A DNA stretch of 60,781 nt from Sphingomonas sp. Leaf21 (GCF_916858675.1 NZ_CAKASM010000023.1:1-60781), one strand, 5' to 3'; numbered from the stretch's first letter, positions 25,383-34,777 are shown. Notes: generated from the letters alone by a model not told the origin. A program made the numbers and translations.

Positions 25383-27752
25383 ATGGTCACGGAAGCAGAT
25401 ACCTGTCGCAAGCTGATCGTCCCCCGCCTGCAAGCTGCCGGCTGGGACGATGCGCCGTGTGCGATCCAAGAACAGCGTACTTTCACCGATGGTCGCGTGA
25501 TGTTCGTTGGTGGTCAGCCACGGCGCGGCCAGAAGAAGCGCGCTGATTACATTCTGCGCTATCGGTCCGATTATCCTATTGCCGTTATCGAGGCGAAGGC
25601 CGGCTATCGATCCGCGCAGGACGGCGTGCAGCAGGCGCGTGACTATGCAGAGGTGCTGGGTCTGCGTTTCGCTTACGCCAGCAACGGCCACGAAATCATT
25701 GAAATCGACATGGCGGCAGGGACCGAGTTTGTTCGCTCGGACTTCCCGACGCCGAGCGAACTATGGGCGCGGCTATGTGATCGGCTCGATCTGGCCGAAC
25801 CGGCAGCCGAGCGTATTCTTGAGCCTGGCTTCCCCGACGCGGACCGGCCGCTGAGATACTATCAGGAGATCGCGGTCAACCGTTCGCTGGAGGCAATTCA
25901 CGGTGGTCAGCGCCGCTTGCTGCTTAACCTGTGCACCGGCGCCGGCAAGACCGCGGTCGCCTTCCAGATTTGCTGGCGGCTCTGGTCGGCCGCCTGGAAC
26001 AAGCGTGGCGACCACCGCCGACCGAAGATTCTGTTCCTGGCGGATCGCAACATCCTGGTCGATGATCCGAAGGACAAGACGTTCACGCCATTTGGTGACG
26101 CGCGGTGGAAGCTCGGCGCAGGCGCGGTCAGCCATGGCCGGGACATCTACTTCTCTACCTATCAGGCCATCGCGGCGGACGAGCGGCGCCCCGGCCTCTA
26201 CCGCGAGTTCGCCCGCGACTTCTTCGACCTTATCGTCATCGACGAATGCCACCGCGGCAGCGCGCGATCCGACAGCAGTTGGCGCGAAATCCTCGAATGG
26301 TTCGAGCCCGCCTATCAGATCGGCATGACCGCCACGCCGTTGCGCGAAGAGAGCCGCGACACGTACCGCTATTTCGGCGACGCGCTCTATACCTATAGCT
26401 TGGCACAGGGCATCGCCGACGGCTTCCTAGCCCCATACCGCGTACACCGGATCGTCACCGATCTTGATGCCGTCGGGTGGCGACCCAGCGCCGGGGAGCT
26501 TGACCGGTTCGGCCGCGCAGTGCCCGACGAGGAGTACCAGACCCGCGATTTCGAGCGCACCGTTGCGCTCCGCGCACGCACCGAAGCCATCGCCCGGCAC
26601 CTAACCGATTTCCTGAAGAACACCGATCGCTATGCCAAGACGATCGTCTTCTGCGTCGATCAGGATCACGCCAGCGAGATGCGTGCCGCGCTGGTGCGGC
26701 TGAACGCGGACATGGTGGCGCGGCACCCCGATTATGTCGCCCGCGTCACCGCCGACGAAGGCGACATCGGCAAAGCAATGCTCGGCCGCTTCCAGGATGT
26801 CGAGGCGGACACGCCGGTCATCCTGACGACCTCGCAACTGCTTACCACCGGCGTCGATGCCCCGACCTGCAAGAATGTCGTGCTCGCGCGGGTGGTCGGC
26901 TCGATGGCCGAATTCAAGCAAATCATCGGCCGCGGCACCCGGATGCGGGAGGATTACGGCAAGCTGTGGTTCTCGATCCTCGACTATACCGGTACCGCCA
27001 CCGAAAAGTTCGCCGACCCGTCCTTTGACGGGGAGCCGAGCGCTGAAACCACTACCGAGATCGACGAAACGGGCGAGATCGTCACGACGGAAACGGTCGA
27101 AGACGAAGCGCCGGCCAGAGAGGCTCCCGATCAACAACCGAGCGGTTCCACCAACGTGCCGCCGGACGACGAAGACGATGGCCTTCCCCGCAAATTCTAC
27201 GTCGACGGCGGCGAGGTCGAAGTCGTCGCGCACATGGTCTACGACCTCGACGCTGAAGGCAAACGCCTAACCTGCCGCAAGCTCACCGACTGGACGGGCG
27301 AGAAGGTGCGCACGCTGTTCGCCACCCCGGCGGCGTTCCGGGCTGAGTGGGCGATGCCGGACAAGCGCGGCGCCGTGATCGACGCGTTGGCCGAACGCGG
27401 CATCGATCTTCACGCCCTTGCGCAGGAAGCCGGGCGCCCGGACGACGATCCGTTCGACCTGATCTGCCACCTTGCCTGGAATGCCCCGCTCACCACTCGG
27501 GCGGAGCGCGCGCGCCGGGTGCGCGACACCGATCTCTTCGGCAAATATGGCGATGATGCCCGCGCGATCCTCGATGCGCTGCTCGATCGCTATGCGGGCG
27601 GCGGTGCCGAGGAACTGGTGCTCCCTCAGGCACTGAAGGTGCAGCCGGTCTCAGATTTCGGCAATCCCAGCGAAATCGCGCGCCGATTTGGCGGCCCGCA
27701 GGCGATGCGGCAGGCCGTCGACGCGCTCAATCAGGCACTCTACGCGGCTTGA
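25383..27752 (+). CDS. hsdR: Type I restriction enzyme R subunit (EcoEI-like)
   Basis: The motor and nuclease subunit, 789 residues. The PD-(D/E)XK nuclease lies at the N terminus: Asp55 in KKRADYIL and Glu70-Ala-Lys72 in AVIEAKAG. The helicase part has Walker A LCTGAGKTAVAF, VIDECHRG and TTGVDAPTC/GRGTRMREDYG motifs. The C-terminal region after residue 590 resembles the EcoEI R C domain. It would translocate and cut unmethylated DNA with HsdM and HsdS. A TA pair separates it from hsdM. Confidence 0.93.
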   Translation: MVTEADTCRKLIVPRLQAAGWDDAPCAIQEQRTFTDGRVMFVGGQPRRGQKKRADYILRYRSDYPIAVIEAKAGYRSAQDGVQQARDYAEVLGLRFAYASNGHEIIEIDMAAGTEFVRSDFPTPSELWARLCDRLDLAEPAAERILEPGFPDADRPLRYYQEIAVNRSLEAIHGGQRRLLLNLCTGAGKTAVAFQICWRLWSAAWNKRGDHRRPKILFLADRNILVDDPKDKTFTPFGDARWKLGAGAVSHGRDIYFSTYQAIAADERRPGLYREFARDFFDLIVIDECHRGSARSDSSWREILEWFEPAYQIGMTATPLREESRDTYRYFGDALYTYSLAQGIADGFLAPYRVHRIVTDLDAVGWRPSAGELDRFGRAVPDEEYQTRDFERTVALRARTEAIARHLTDFLKNTDRYAKTIVFCVDQDHASEMRAALVRLNADMVARHPDYVARVTADEGDIGKAMLGRFQDVEADTPVILTTSQLLTTGVDAPTCKNVVLARVVGSMAEFKQIIGRGTRMREDYGKLWFSILDYTGTATEKFADPSFDGEPSAETTTEIDETGEIVTTETVEDEAPAREAPDQQPSGSTNVPPDDEDDGLPRKFYVDGGEVEVVAHMVYDLDAEGKRLTCRKLTDWTGEKVRTLFATPAAFRAEWAMPDKRGAVIDALAERGIDLHALAQEAGRPDDDPFDLICHLAWNAPLTTRAERARRVRDTDLFGKYGDDARAILDALLDRYAGGGAEELVLPQALKVQPVSDFGNPSEIARRFGGPQAMRQAVDALNQALYAA

Positions 27753-27808
27753 CTTTCACTGCTCCACCGCCAATGTAGCAACATATCGTCAAGTGCCAGG
27801 AGGGCGTC

Positions 27809-28063
27809 ATGAGCATCACCAGCGTTACCAGCCGGGAGTTCAATCAGGACGCCGCTCGCGCCAAGAAAGCGGCGCTGAACGGCCCCGTTTTTATTACCGA
27901 TCGCGGCCGTCCCGCGCATGTCCTGCTGTCGATCGAGGAATATCAGAGGCTGACCGGCAAGGGCAGAACGCTGGCCGATGCGCTGGCCGATTGGAATGGC
28001 GGCGATTTTGATTTCGATCCGCCCAAGATGGATTTCGTATCGCGTCCGGCTGAATTCGACTGA
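27809..28063 (+). CDS. Phd/YefM-type antitoxin
   Basis: An 84-residue antitoxin: TSREFNQDAARAKKAALNGPVFITDRGRPAHVLLSIEEYQ is the Phd/YefM DNA-binding fold. The acidic C-terminal tail (DWNGGDFDFDPPKMDF) would wrap the toxin. AGGAGG precedes the ATG. Its stop codon overlaps the toxin start (TGATG), and the pair sits inside the hsd gene series. Confidence 0.93.
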   Translation: MSITSVTSREFNQDAARAKKAALNGPVFITDRGRPAHVLLSIEEYQRLTGKGRTLADALADWNGGDFDFDPPKMDFVSRPAEFD

Positions 28064-28482
28064 TGTTCTTGCTCGATACCAATGCCCTCTCTGCGCTGCG
28101 CCGTCCGAACCAGGGCAATCCGAATGTCCTTGCCTGGGCCGGGCGGATCAACCTGGCCGATTTCTTTCTCTCCACGATCACCGTGTTCGAAATCGAACGT
28201 GGCATCCTGCTTCTGGATCGCCGTGATTCCGTTCAGGCCGGCACGTTGCGCGTGTGGATGGACGATCGCGTGATGGCCGATTTTGCCGACCGCATCCTCC
28301 CGGTCGACATTCCCGTTGCGCGCCGTTGCGCCGCGCTGCACGTGTCCGATCCACGTCCCGAGCGCGACGCGATGATCGCTGCCACCGCCCTTGTCCACGG
28401 CCTCACCGTCGTAACACGCAATACCGCCGACTTCATCGCAACCGGCGTTCCGCTCCTCAATCCTTGGGAAGATCCCGCCTGA
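28063..28482 (+). CDS. vapC: VapC-type PIN-domain toxin
   Basis: A 139-residue PIN-domain ribonuclease. Acidic residues of the active site are in FLLDTNALSAL (Asp5), FEIERGI, ERDAMIAATA and TRNTADF, all in the expected order. VapC toxins cut tRNA or rRNA when the antitoxin is lost. It is linked to hsdM by a one-base overlap (TGATG), so loss of the island would also lose the antitoxin. Confidence 0.93.
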   Translation: MFLLDTNALSALRRPNQGNPNVLAWAGRINLADFFLSTITVFEIERGILLLDRRDSVQAGTLRVWMDDRVMADFADRILPVDIPVARRCAALHVSDPRPERDAMIAATALVHGLTVVTRNTADFIATGVPLLNPWEDPA

Positions 28483-30044
28483 TGGCCCGCGCGCCGCGTA
28501 CTACTACCCCGCAGACCACCGCCCAACGTCTCGACACCATCGTGAAGTCCGCGCGCAAGATCATGCGCAAGGACAAGGGGCTAAACGGCGATCTCGATCG
28601 ACTGCCGGTGCTTACCTGGGTGATGTTCCTGAAGTTCCTCGACGATATGGAGCGCGTCCACGCCGACGAAGCTGAACTGGCAGGCCAGCCGTTCCATGCA
28701 GCCATCGAGGCGCCGTATCGCTGGCGCGACTGGGCGGCGGACAAGGACGGCATCACCGGGCCGGACCTTCTCGCCTTCATCAACGCCGAGGAAGCGACCC
28801 GGCCGGATGGCTCCACTGGCCCGGGCCTGTTCACCTATCTTCGCTCCCTGCGCGGCACCAATGGGGGGCGCGACCGGCGCGACGTGATCGCCACCGTGTT
28901 TCGTGGCGTGCAGAATCGGATGGAAAGCGGCTATTTGCTGCGCGACGTGATCAACCTCGTCCACGGCATCCAGTTCGACAGCTCGGAAGAGATGCACACG
29001 CTCGGCCGCCTGTACGAAACGCTGCTGCGCGAGATGCGCGACGTGGCCGGCGACAGTGGTGAATTCTATACGCCCCGCGCCGTCGTGCGCTTCATGGTCG
29101 AGCGGATCGATCCGAAGATCGGCGAGACCGTGCTCGATCCCGCCTGCGGTACCGGCGGCTTCCTCACCGAGTCCTATGCTCATATGGCCGCCCAGGCGGA
29201 CAGCGTGGAAAAGCGCCGGCAGTTGCAGGCTGGTTCGCTGCTCGGCGGCGAAGCCAAGCCGCTACCCTATCTGCTCGTGCAGATGAACCTGCTGCTCCAT
29301 GGGCTGGAGGCACCGGACATTGATCCGGGCAACGCGTTGCGCTTCCGCCTGACCGAGATCGGCGAGCGCGAGCGGGTGGACGTGATCCTCTCCAACCCGC
29401 CCTTTGGCGGCGAGGAAGAGGCGGGCATCCTCGGCAACTTCCCCGCCGATCGCCGCACTTCAGAAACCGCCTTGTTGTTCCTCCAGCTCATCATGCGGCG
29501 GCTGAAGCGCAAGGGCAGAGGGCGGGCAGCGGTCGTTGTGCCGCATGGCGTGCTGTTCGGTGACGGCGTCGGCGCGCGGATCAAGGCCGATCTGCTCGAA
29601 CAGTTCAACCTGCATACCGTGGTGCGCCTGCCCGAAGGTGTGTTCGCACCTTATACCGACATCGCGTCGAACCTGCTATTCTTCGACACCACCGGGCCGA
29701 CCGGCGAGATCTGGTTCTGGGAACAGCCCGCGCCGGAAGGCCGCAAAAAATACAGCAAGACCGCGCCGCTCCAATCGGCCGATCTCGCCGACCTCATCGC
29801 CTGGTGGGACGTGCGCGGTGAAGATCCGCGCGCCTGGAAGGTCAGCGCCCCGGCGTTGATCGAACGCGACGGGGCCGGCGCGGTGCGCACCGTCAACCTC
29901 GACCAGAAGAACCCCAACACCAAGGCGGTGGAGGACCACCGCACGCCCAGCCAGATCGTGGCGGCGGCGCTGGAAAAGGAAGTCGAGGTACTGGCGATCA
30001 TGGAAGAATTGCGCTCCCTAGTAGCGGAGCGCGACGCGGCATGA
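28482..30044 (+). CDS. hsdM: Type I DNA methyltransferase M subunit
   Basis: A 520-residue N6-adenine methyltransferase subunit. The N-terminal helical domain (LVFLKF-like WVMFLKFLDDME) is followed by the SAM motif VLDPACGTGGFLTE and the catalytic NPPFGG motif. EFYTPRAVVRFMV just before the SAM motif is typical. Start is the ATG overlapping the vapC stop. It forms the M2S methylase with HsdS and protects the host site. Confidence 0.94.
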   Translation: MARAPRTTTPQTTAQRLDTIVKSARKIMRKDKGLNGDLDRLPVLTWVMFLKFLDDMERVHADEAELAGQPFHAAIEAPYRWRDWAADKDGITGPDLLAFINAEEATRPDGSTGPGLFTYLRSLRGTNGGRDRRDVIATVFRGVQNRMESGYLLRDVINLVHGIQFDSSEEMHTLGRLYETLLREMRDVAGDSGEFYTPRAVVRFMVERIDPKIGETVLDPACGTGGFLTESYAHMAAQADSVEKRRQLQAGSLLGGEAKPLPYLLVQMNLLLHGLEAPDIDPGNALRFRLTEIGERERVDVILSNPPFGGEEEAGILGNFPADRRTSETALLFLQLIMRRLKRKGRGRAAVVVPHGVLFGDGVGARIKADLLEQFNLHTVVRLPEGVFAPYTDIASNLLFFDTTGPTGEIWFWEQPAPEGRKKYSKTAPLQSADLADLIAWWDVRGEDPRAWKVSAPALIERDGAGAVRTVNLDQKNPNTKAVEDHRTPSQIVAAALEKEVEVLAIMEELRSLVAERDAA

Positions 30045-31189
30045 CCTGGCCGATGGTGGCGCTGGGGGAGGTCGCTCGGCAGCGTAAGTCCTTCATCACG
30101 ATTGATGACGAGGCTACGTACAAGCGTTGTCGCGTCCAGACTGGAGCCCGTGGGGTTGTGCTTCGCGATGCGGTTCCCGGAAGTGAGATCAAAACGAAGA
30201 AGCAGCAGGTTTGCCGATCGGGTGATTTCCTCGTCGCAGAGATAGACGCCAAGGCAGGTGGATATGGGCTGGTTCCTGAAACTTTGAATGGTGCAGTCGT
30301 AAGCAGCCATTATTTTCTTTTCGAAGTCGACGAGGGCCGTCTCGATCGAGAGTTTCTTGGCTGGTATTCCCGATCGAACCAATTTTTCAGTCAGGTTCAT
30401 GCAGTCGGCTCAACGAACTATGCGGCAGTCCGGCCTGCGAACGTTCTTAGCTATAGAGTCCCCGTTCCTTCCCTCGCCGAACAGCGCCGGGTGGTGGAAA
30501 AGTTGGATGCGGCAGCGAACGCGATCGAGGTGCGGTCGCGTGGAGCTGCCTGCGTCGATGCTGAAATCGACGCGATGCTGGCGGCCGCCTTCGCCCGCAT
30601 CATCGCCGACGCGCCGCTCCGTCCCATGTCTGAAGTGGCCCCGCTGGTCCGTCGTCCCGTGCGGATTGATCCTGATGCGGTGTATCCTGAACTAGGGGTC
30701 CGTTCCTTTGGCCGAGGAACATTTCATAAGCCGCCGCTTACCGGCATAGATGTAGGCAGCAAAAAGCTATTTAGCATTATGTCCGGCGATCTCTTGTTCA
30801 ACATCGTTTTCGCTTGGGAGGGCGCGGTTGCGGTCGCGCGCGATGAGGACGAGCAGCGGGTGGGGTCGCATCGATTTCTGTCATGCGTTCCTGCATCTGA
30901 TTTGGCGACCGCCACTTTCCTACGCTACTGGTTTCTCAGCCCCGCGGGACTGTTGGCTCTTAATCGCGCATCTCCCGGGGGAGCTGGGCGAAATCGCACC
31001 TTAGGAATCAAGGCGCTCGAAAGCGTCGCTGTCCCCGTCCCGGCGCTCGACTTACAGCACTGGTTTGACGGCCTGCAGGCCAAAGCTCGATTGGCGCGTT
31101 TGGCCCAAACCGCTGCCGCGGCGGAACTTGCGGCCCTGCTTCCCGCCATGCTTCATCAGGCATTCGGCGACAGCGCTCGCACCGTCTGA
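30041..31189 (+). CDS. hsdS: Type I specificity subunit
   Basis: A 382-residue HsdS with two target-recognition halves. The first half runs to about residue 150 and ends in VPVPSLAEQRRVVEKLDA, the usual conserved helix. The second starts near PLRPMSEVAPLVRRPVRID and ends in VAVPVPALDLQHWFDGLQAK. Its start overlaps the hsdM stop by four bases. Base composition is lower in GC than in hsdM, as expected for the fast-exchanging recognition domains. The target sequence cannot be predicted here. Confidence 0.92.
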   Translation: MTWPMVALGEVARQRKSFITIDDEATYKRCRVQTGARGVVLRDAVPGSEIKTKKQQVCRSGDFLVAEIDAKAGGYGLVPETLNGAVVSSHYFLFEVDEGRLDREFLGWYSRSNQFFSQVHAVGSTNYAAVRPANVLSYRVPVPSLAEQRRVVEKLDAAANAIEVRSRGAACVDAEIDAMLAAAFARIIADAPLRPMSEVAPLVRRPVRIDPDAVYPELGVRSFGRGTFHKPPLTGIDVGSKKLFSIMSGDLLFNIVFAWEGAVAVARDEDEQRVGSHRFLSCVPASDLATATFLRYWFLSPAGLLALNRASPGGAGRNRTLGIKALESVAVPVPALDLQHWFDGLQAKARLARLAQTAAAAELAALLPAMLHQAFGDSARTV

Positions 31190-31203
31190 ACCGGGGAACA
31201 GCA

Positions 31204-31998
31204 TTGGCAAAACTCAACCGCAAGCAGATCAATGACGAGGTCCGCCAGATACTCGATCAGCACCCCGGCGGGCTGCGTTGGGCCGAGATACTCAAGCTAA
31301 TCGCCGCTGCGCATCCGGAGACGCCTTCGAACAGCGTGCGCGGCGCGACGCATCTGCTGTTCCAGAGCGCCGATGGCATCGTCAAGATCGCGCGCGGCAC
31401 CTATCAGCTCGCCAAATATGCCGACGCCGAGGCGGTCGACGCCGTGGCGCAGGACGAGGCGGTTGCCGCCATCCCCGTACCTATCGACACTCCCGATTGC
31501 ACCGCCGCATCGGTTTCCGAGCAGGATTTCTACGCCAGCTTCGCCGAATGGCTGGAGGAGAATGACGAGGTCACCGTGGCGGGAGCGCTGGGCGGCAGCA
31601 GCCTGGGCGGCAAATGGGGCACGCCCGATGTGATTGGCGTGCTGAAGCCGCGCGCGCAGGACATCTTCAAGTTCGAACCGCAGATCGTCACTGCCGAGAT
31701 CAAGGCCACACCTGCCCAGCCCGTTGTCGCCTTTGGCCAGGCGGTCGCCTATCGCCTGTTCTCGCACAAAAGCTACATTGTCGTGCCGCGCACCACGAGC
31801 AGTGACGACATGAACCGCCTAACCTCACTGTGCAGCATCCACGGCGTCGGCTTGGTCGTGTTCACCCTTGACCGTGACCTGCCCGACTACGCCGTCATCG
31901 TTCTTCCCGCCGTCGCCAGTCCCGACATGTTCTATGTCAACACTATGCTCGATCGCCTAAAGGCGAGCGAACCCGGGCTACTGAACCGGCTGTTTTGA
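31204..31998 (+). CDS. HARE-HTH plus PD-(D/E)XK-like protein
   Basis: A 264-residue protein read from a TTG start. Residues 1-72 form a winged helix of the HB1/HARE-HTH type (GGLRWAEILKLIAAAHPETP, then GIVKIARGTYQLAKY). The C-terminal half carries GGKWGTPDVIGV and IVTAEIKAT, an Asp...Glu-x-Lys arrangement suggestive of a restriction-endonuclease fold, with SYIVVPRTTS after it. It follows hsdS within 15 bases, so it is probably co-expressed. Possible roles are a second nuclease or a modification sensor. Confidence 0.75.
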   Translation: MAKLNRKQINDEVRQILDQHPGGLRWAEILKLIAAAHPETPSNSVRGATHLLFQSADGIVKIARGTYQLAKYADAEAVDAVAQDEAVAAIPVPIDTPDCTAASVSEQDFYASFAEWLEENDEVTVAGALGGSSLGGKWGTPDVIGVLKPRAQDIFKFEPQIVTAEIKATPAQPVVAFGQAVAYRLFSHKSYIVVPRTTSSDDMNRLTSLCSIHGVGLVVFTLDRDLPDYAVIVLPAVASPDMFYVNTMLDRLKASEPGLLNRLF

Positions 31999-32714
31999 TC
32001 CGCCAAGTGGGCATCGACCCTTCGGCCTGTGCCGTATGCAGGCCTTAAACGGGGGGTATGAAACTGAGAACGAGCACCGGATTATTGAAAGGAGGGCATT
32101 GGGTCCTTCCCACTCCACCACGACTCACCATCTCGGCGGAAGGCTCACGCCGCTTCAAATAATCTCACATAGAGTGTGGGGAAAAATGTGGGGCAATCTA
32201 CTGCTCTACAAAAAGTATTGTTTGTTCTCAGTTTGTTAAATGCGGGCTAAAGATTCCTCCCGCTCCGCCAAAAGTCATTGATTTCATTGGTTAAATTCCG
32301 GCTTTCGATCCCACAACCCAAGTCGCAACCCAAGTTCGGCGCCGGACCGGCGCGAATTGCTACGGCCTTTCGCGTCTCAAGGGGCGGCGGTTTGCCGCGG
32401 AACGAGATCCAATAAGGCGAACGAGGACGACATTGGGGCGAGACCTGTAGGCGGTGGCCCGATCTTTCGTGCCGCTTTTGATCGCGGAGCCGCAGCGGCA
32501 GCAACCGGCTCGACGCTCGAAGGGCATTTCGCGGACGCCAGGCGAACGCTTCTTCAGCCGCGCCGTCCGAGCTGGTCAATTCGCGTGGTCTCGCCCCGGC
32601 CTCGGTCCAGCAGCGGTTCGCGGCTGCCGTCGACGCTTCGCTTCCCCTGCTTTACCTTGGATTGATATTGATCCGTAACAACCAGATTTAGGGGATCGAA
32701 CGCACGGCGGAGCG
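31999..32714. other. Gene-free region after the defence island
   Basis: About 715 bases with no convincing coding frame. Two short stretches resemble tRNA 3' ends: CTTCCCACTCCACCA near 32105 and CCTCCCGCTCCGCCA near 32255. Neither belongs to a complete cloverleaf. They could be old integration-site remnants. The right part upstream of the LuxR-type gene has an AT-rich TTGATATTGATCC patch that may be a promoter. Confidence 0.35.
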
Positions 32715-33149
32715 ATGAAGGACATGGACGGCAGATTCGAGACTCTTACAGAGCGCCAACGGACCTATCTCCGCATGGTCCATAATCTCTGTAGTTCGCA
32801 GGAGATCGCCTTCCATACCGGCGAAACCGAGTCCACCATCAACGGCCAGATCAAGAAGGCGTGCCGGAAGCTCGGCGCCCACGGACGCATCGAGGCCGCC
32901 CGTCAATTCCACGACTATGAGCGCCGGGTCCAGCTTTTAGACCCCGGGGGTTCTAATTATGCGTCTCGACCGCAGCCGCTTTGGCCGCTTCCGTGGGTGA
33001 TGCCGAGCAGGGCCGGGACCCTCAACGTGATGACGCGGCAGCAGGTGATATCATGGGCGCTGATCGTCTCGATCGGTATTCCCATGGCCGTCACCGTTGC
33101 CGCGATGCTCATCATCGCGATCTCCTTCCTCCTCGGCACCCACGCATAG
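32715..33149 (+). CDS. LuxR-type HTH protein with C-terminal membrane helix
   Basis: A 144-residue protein. Residues 7-65 form a LuxR/GerE-type helix-turn-helix (ETLTERQRTYLRMVHNL, then QEIAFHTGETESTINGQIKKACRKLG). A hydrophobic segment ALIVSIGIPMAVTVAAMLIIAI near the C terminus would anchor it in the inner membrane. This order of DNA-binding domain and single TM helix is seen repeatedly in sphingomonads. The signal it reads is unknown. It starts a run of small genes on the same strand. Confidence 0.75.
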   Translation: MKDMDGRFETLTERQRTYLRMVHNLCSSQEIAFHTGETESTINGQIKKACRKLGAHGRIEAARQFHDYERRVQLLDPGGSNYASRPQPLWPLPWVMPSRAGTLNVMTRQQVISWALIVSIGIPMAVTVAAMLIIAISFLLGTHA

Positions 33150-33175
33150 CCGGGCGATGCGCCCAAGGAGGTTTC

Positions 33176-33511
33176 ATGAACACGTTGTCGACATCGAGCC
33201 GTCTCGCCGCGGACGAACTGCGCCGCGCCGAACATGCGATCGTGCGGGCGACCCGCGATACCGCGCAGTTCCTCGTGACCACGCTCGACATCACCGAGAC
33301 CCAAGGGCTCGCGCCCGGCTTCAACCACGCGACCGCGAAGGCGACGGTGAACGCCTTGTCGGCGCTGGTCGAAAGCCAGCATCAGCTTGGCCTGCGTGCC
33401 CATCACGCCATCGAACGGGCCGGCACGGCGCTCGGCCTCACCGCTACCGACTGGGGCACGGGCGATCCCAAGCCGGCCACCGGCACCGAACCGGAACACG
33501 CCGCCGCCTGA
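33176..33511 (+). CDS. Hypothetical small helical protein
   Basis: A 111-residue protein with excellent AAGGAGG before the ATG. It is Ala-rich and mostly helical (ELRRAEHAIVRATRDTAQFL, ALVESQHQLGLRAHHAIERA), resembling phasin-like or short helical bundle proteins. It has no membrane segment or catalytic motif. It lies between the LuxR-TM gene and a membrane protein gene, probably in one operon. Confidence 0.65.
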   Translation: MNTLSTSSRLAADELRRAEHAIVRATRDTAQFLVTTLDITETQGLAPGFNHATAKATVNALSALVESQHQLGLRAHHAIERAGTALGLTATDWGTGDPKPATGTEPEHAAA

Positions 33512-33547
33512 CCCGCGGGCGGCAGATGGGGAGAGCATGAGTCCGTC

Positions 33548-34066
33548 ATGACGGGATCGTTCCTCCTCGCGATGGCCTATGACGTCACGCTGGTCGCGGT
33601 CTGCACCTACGCCTTCGCGCGGGGTGGTCGCCCGGAGCGATGGGGAGCCTGCATCAACCTCGCCGGCGCTTTGCTGTCGAGCGCGGCGCGGTCGTCGGGG
33701 ATCGCGACATGGGCACCGATGGACGGGGTGATCCTCGCGATCGATGCCGGCGTGGCGTTCGCCTTCTACCGCCTCGCCACGACGACGACCCGCTTCTGGC
33801 CGATCTGGGCGCTGGGTTTCGCACTCGGCGACATATTCGCCAGCGTCATAGGCCGCTTTCTGCCGGGCAGCATGGCGATCGGGTATGTGAACGGACTGGG
33901 CATCTATGCCTATCTCGCCCTGTTCGTTCTCGCGCTCGGCTGCGTGCGGCTTCCGGCGGATGCCGATGAAATCACACGATCTGGAGTAAGGCCATCATGC
34001 CACTCGCGGACGAACAGCGCATCAGCGTCAGACTCGAACTGCCACGATCCGTCGTCGAAGCCGTGA
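33548..34066 (+). CDS. Integral membrane protein, unknown
   Basis: About 172 residues with four or five hydrophobic segments (SFLLAMAYDVTLVAVCTYAFA, INLAGALLSSAARS, GVILAIDAGVAFAFY, IWALGFALGDIFASVI, GIYAYLALFVLALG). No family could be named. The C-terminal 30 residues overlap the next gene and are polar, so the useful protein may end near residue 140 of this frame. It is placed in the same run as the HTH genes. Confidence 0.6.
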   Translation: MTGSFLLAMAYDVTLVAVCTYAFARGGRPERWGACINLAGALLSSAARSSGIATWAPMDGVILAIDAGVAFAFYRLATTTTRFWPIWALGFALGDIFASVIGRFLPGSMAIGYVNGLGIYAYLALFVLALGCVRLPADADEITRSGVRPSCHSRTNSASASDSNCHDPSSKP

Positions 34067-34452
34067 TCCTCGCCGCGAGGCGGGACACGGGCGACGAGGC
34101 GGACGAACGCGACGGGCTGGCGCGCATCATCCTCAGGAACCGGCAGCGCCGGCAGGACAGCTTTCCATCGGTCGCGTTCGGCGAACCGGCCTGGGACATG
34201 ATCCTCCAGCTTTATGTCGCCGACCATGCCGGGCGACCGATCGACGTGTCCAGCCTGTGCGCCTCCACCGGCGTGCCAAAGACTTCCGCCCTGCGCCATC
34301 TCGACCGGCTGGTGGAGGGCGGGCTTGTCCGCCGCGTCCCCGATGCCGTGGACACGCGGCGCGTCTTCGTGCTGCCGAACGATGCATTGCGCGAACAGGC
34401 CACACGCTGGCTCGACACCGTCAGGCTTGCGATCGAGATCGGACCGTCCTGA
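33997..34452 (+). CDS. MarR-like winged-helix regulator
   Basis: A 151-residue protein. The central region DMILQLYVADHAGRPIDVSSL, then STGVPKTSALRHLDRLVEGGLVRRV and DTRRVFVLPND is a winged helix like that of MarR/IclR-type regulators. It overlaps the upstream membrane-protein gene by about 70 bases in another frame. The same domain occurs in sphingomonad mobile DNA next to DUF2285 genes. Its target is unknown. Confidence 0.7.
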   Translation: MPLADEQRISVRLELPRSVVEAVILAARRDTGDEADERDGLARIILRNRQRRQDSFPSVAFGEPAWDMILQLYVADHAGRPIDVSSLCASTGVPKTSALRHLDRLVEGGLVRRVPDAVDTRRVFVLPNDALREQATRWLDTVRLAIEIGPS

Positions 34453-34777
34453 CCCGCCGCATGACGGGACGGCGAGCGCTCCCGCCATGCCTCACGGGCG
34501 GCGTCATTCGTCCCTGAATGACGGCTGCTCCCCGACTGCCCGACGCACCGCTCGCCCGGATCGCGCCGGTGGAGACCGACGATGGGAAGACCGGTTCCGC
34601 ACGTCTCGCACGCGCTCGACTTCTACCGCGATGCCCGCCGCTCGCGCCTCTGGGTCGATCGCACCGGGCTGGACGCCCTGTTCGCCACCCGCCATCCCCG
34701 CGCGACCGGCCATGCCGTCCCGCTGGTCGAACGGCGCGTCATGCGCGCCGATCCGCCGCTGATCCTCCTCGTGGCGG

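Noticed and set aside
25157..25546. 129-residue frame before hsdR
   Set aside because: It overlaps hsdR by more than 160 bases in another frame and has no ribosome site or family resemblance. The first part may be a remnant, but I cannot support it.
32090..32270. tRNA genes
   Set aside because: Only 3'-end-like fragments are seen. D-arm, anticodon arm and complete acceptor pairing could not be found.
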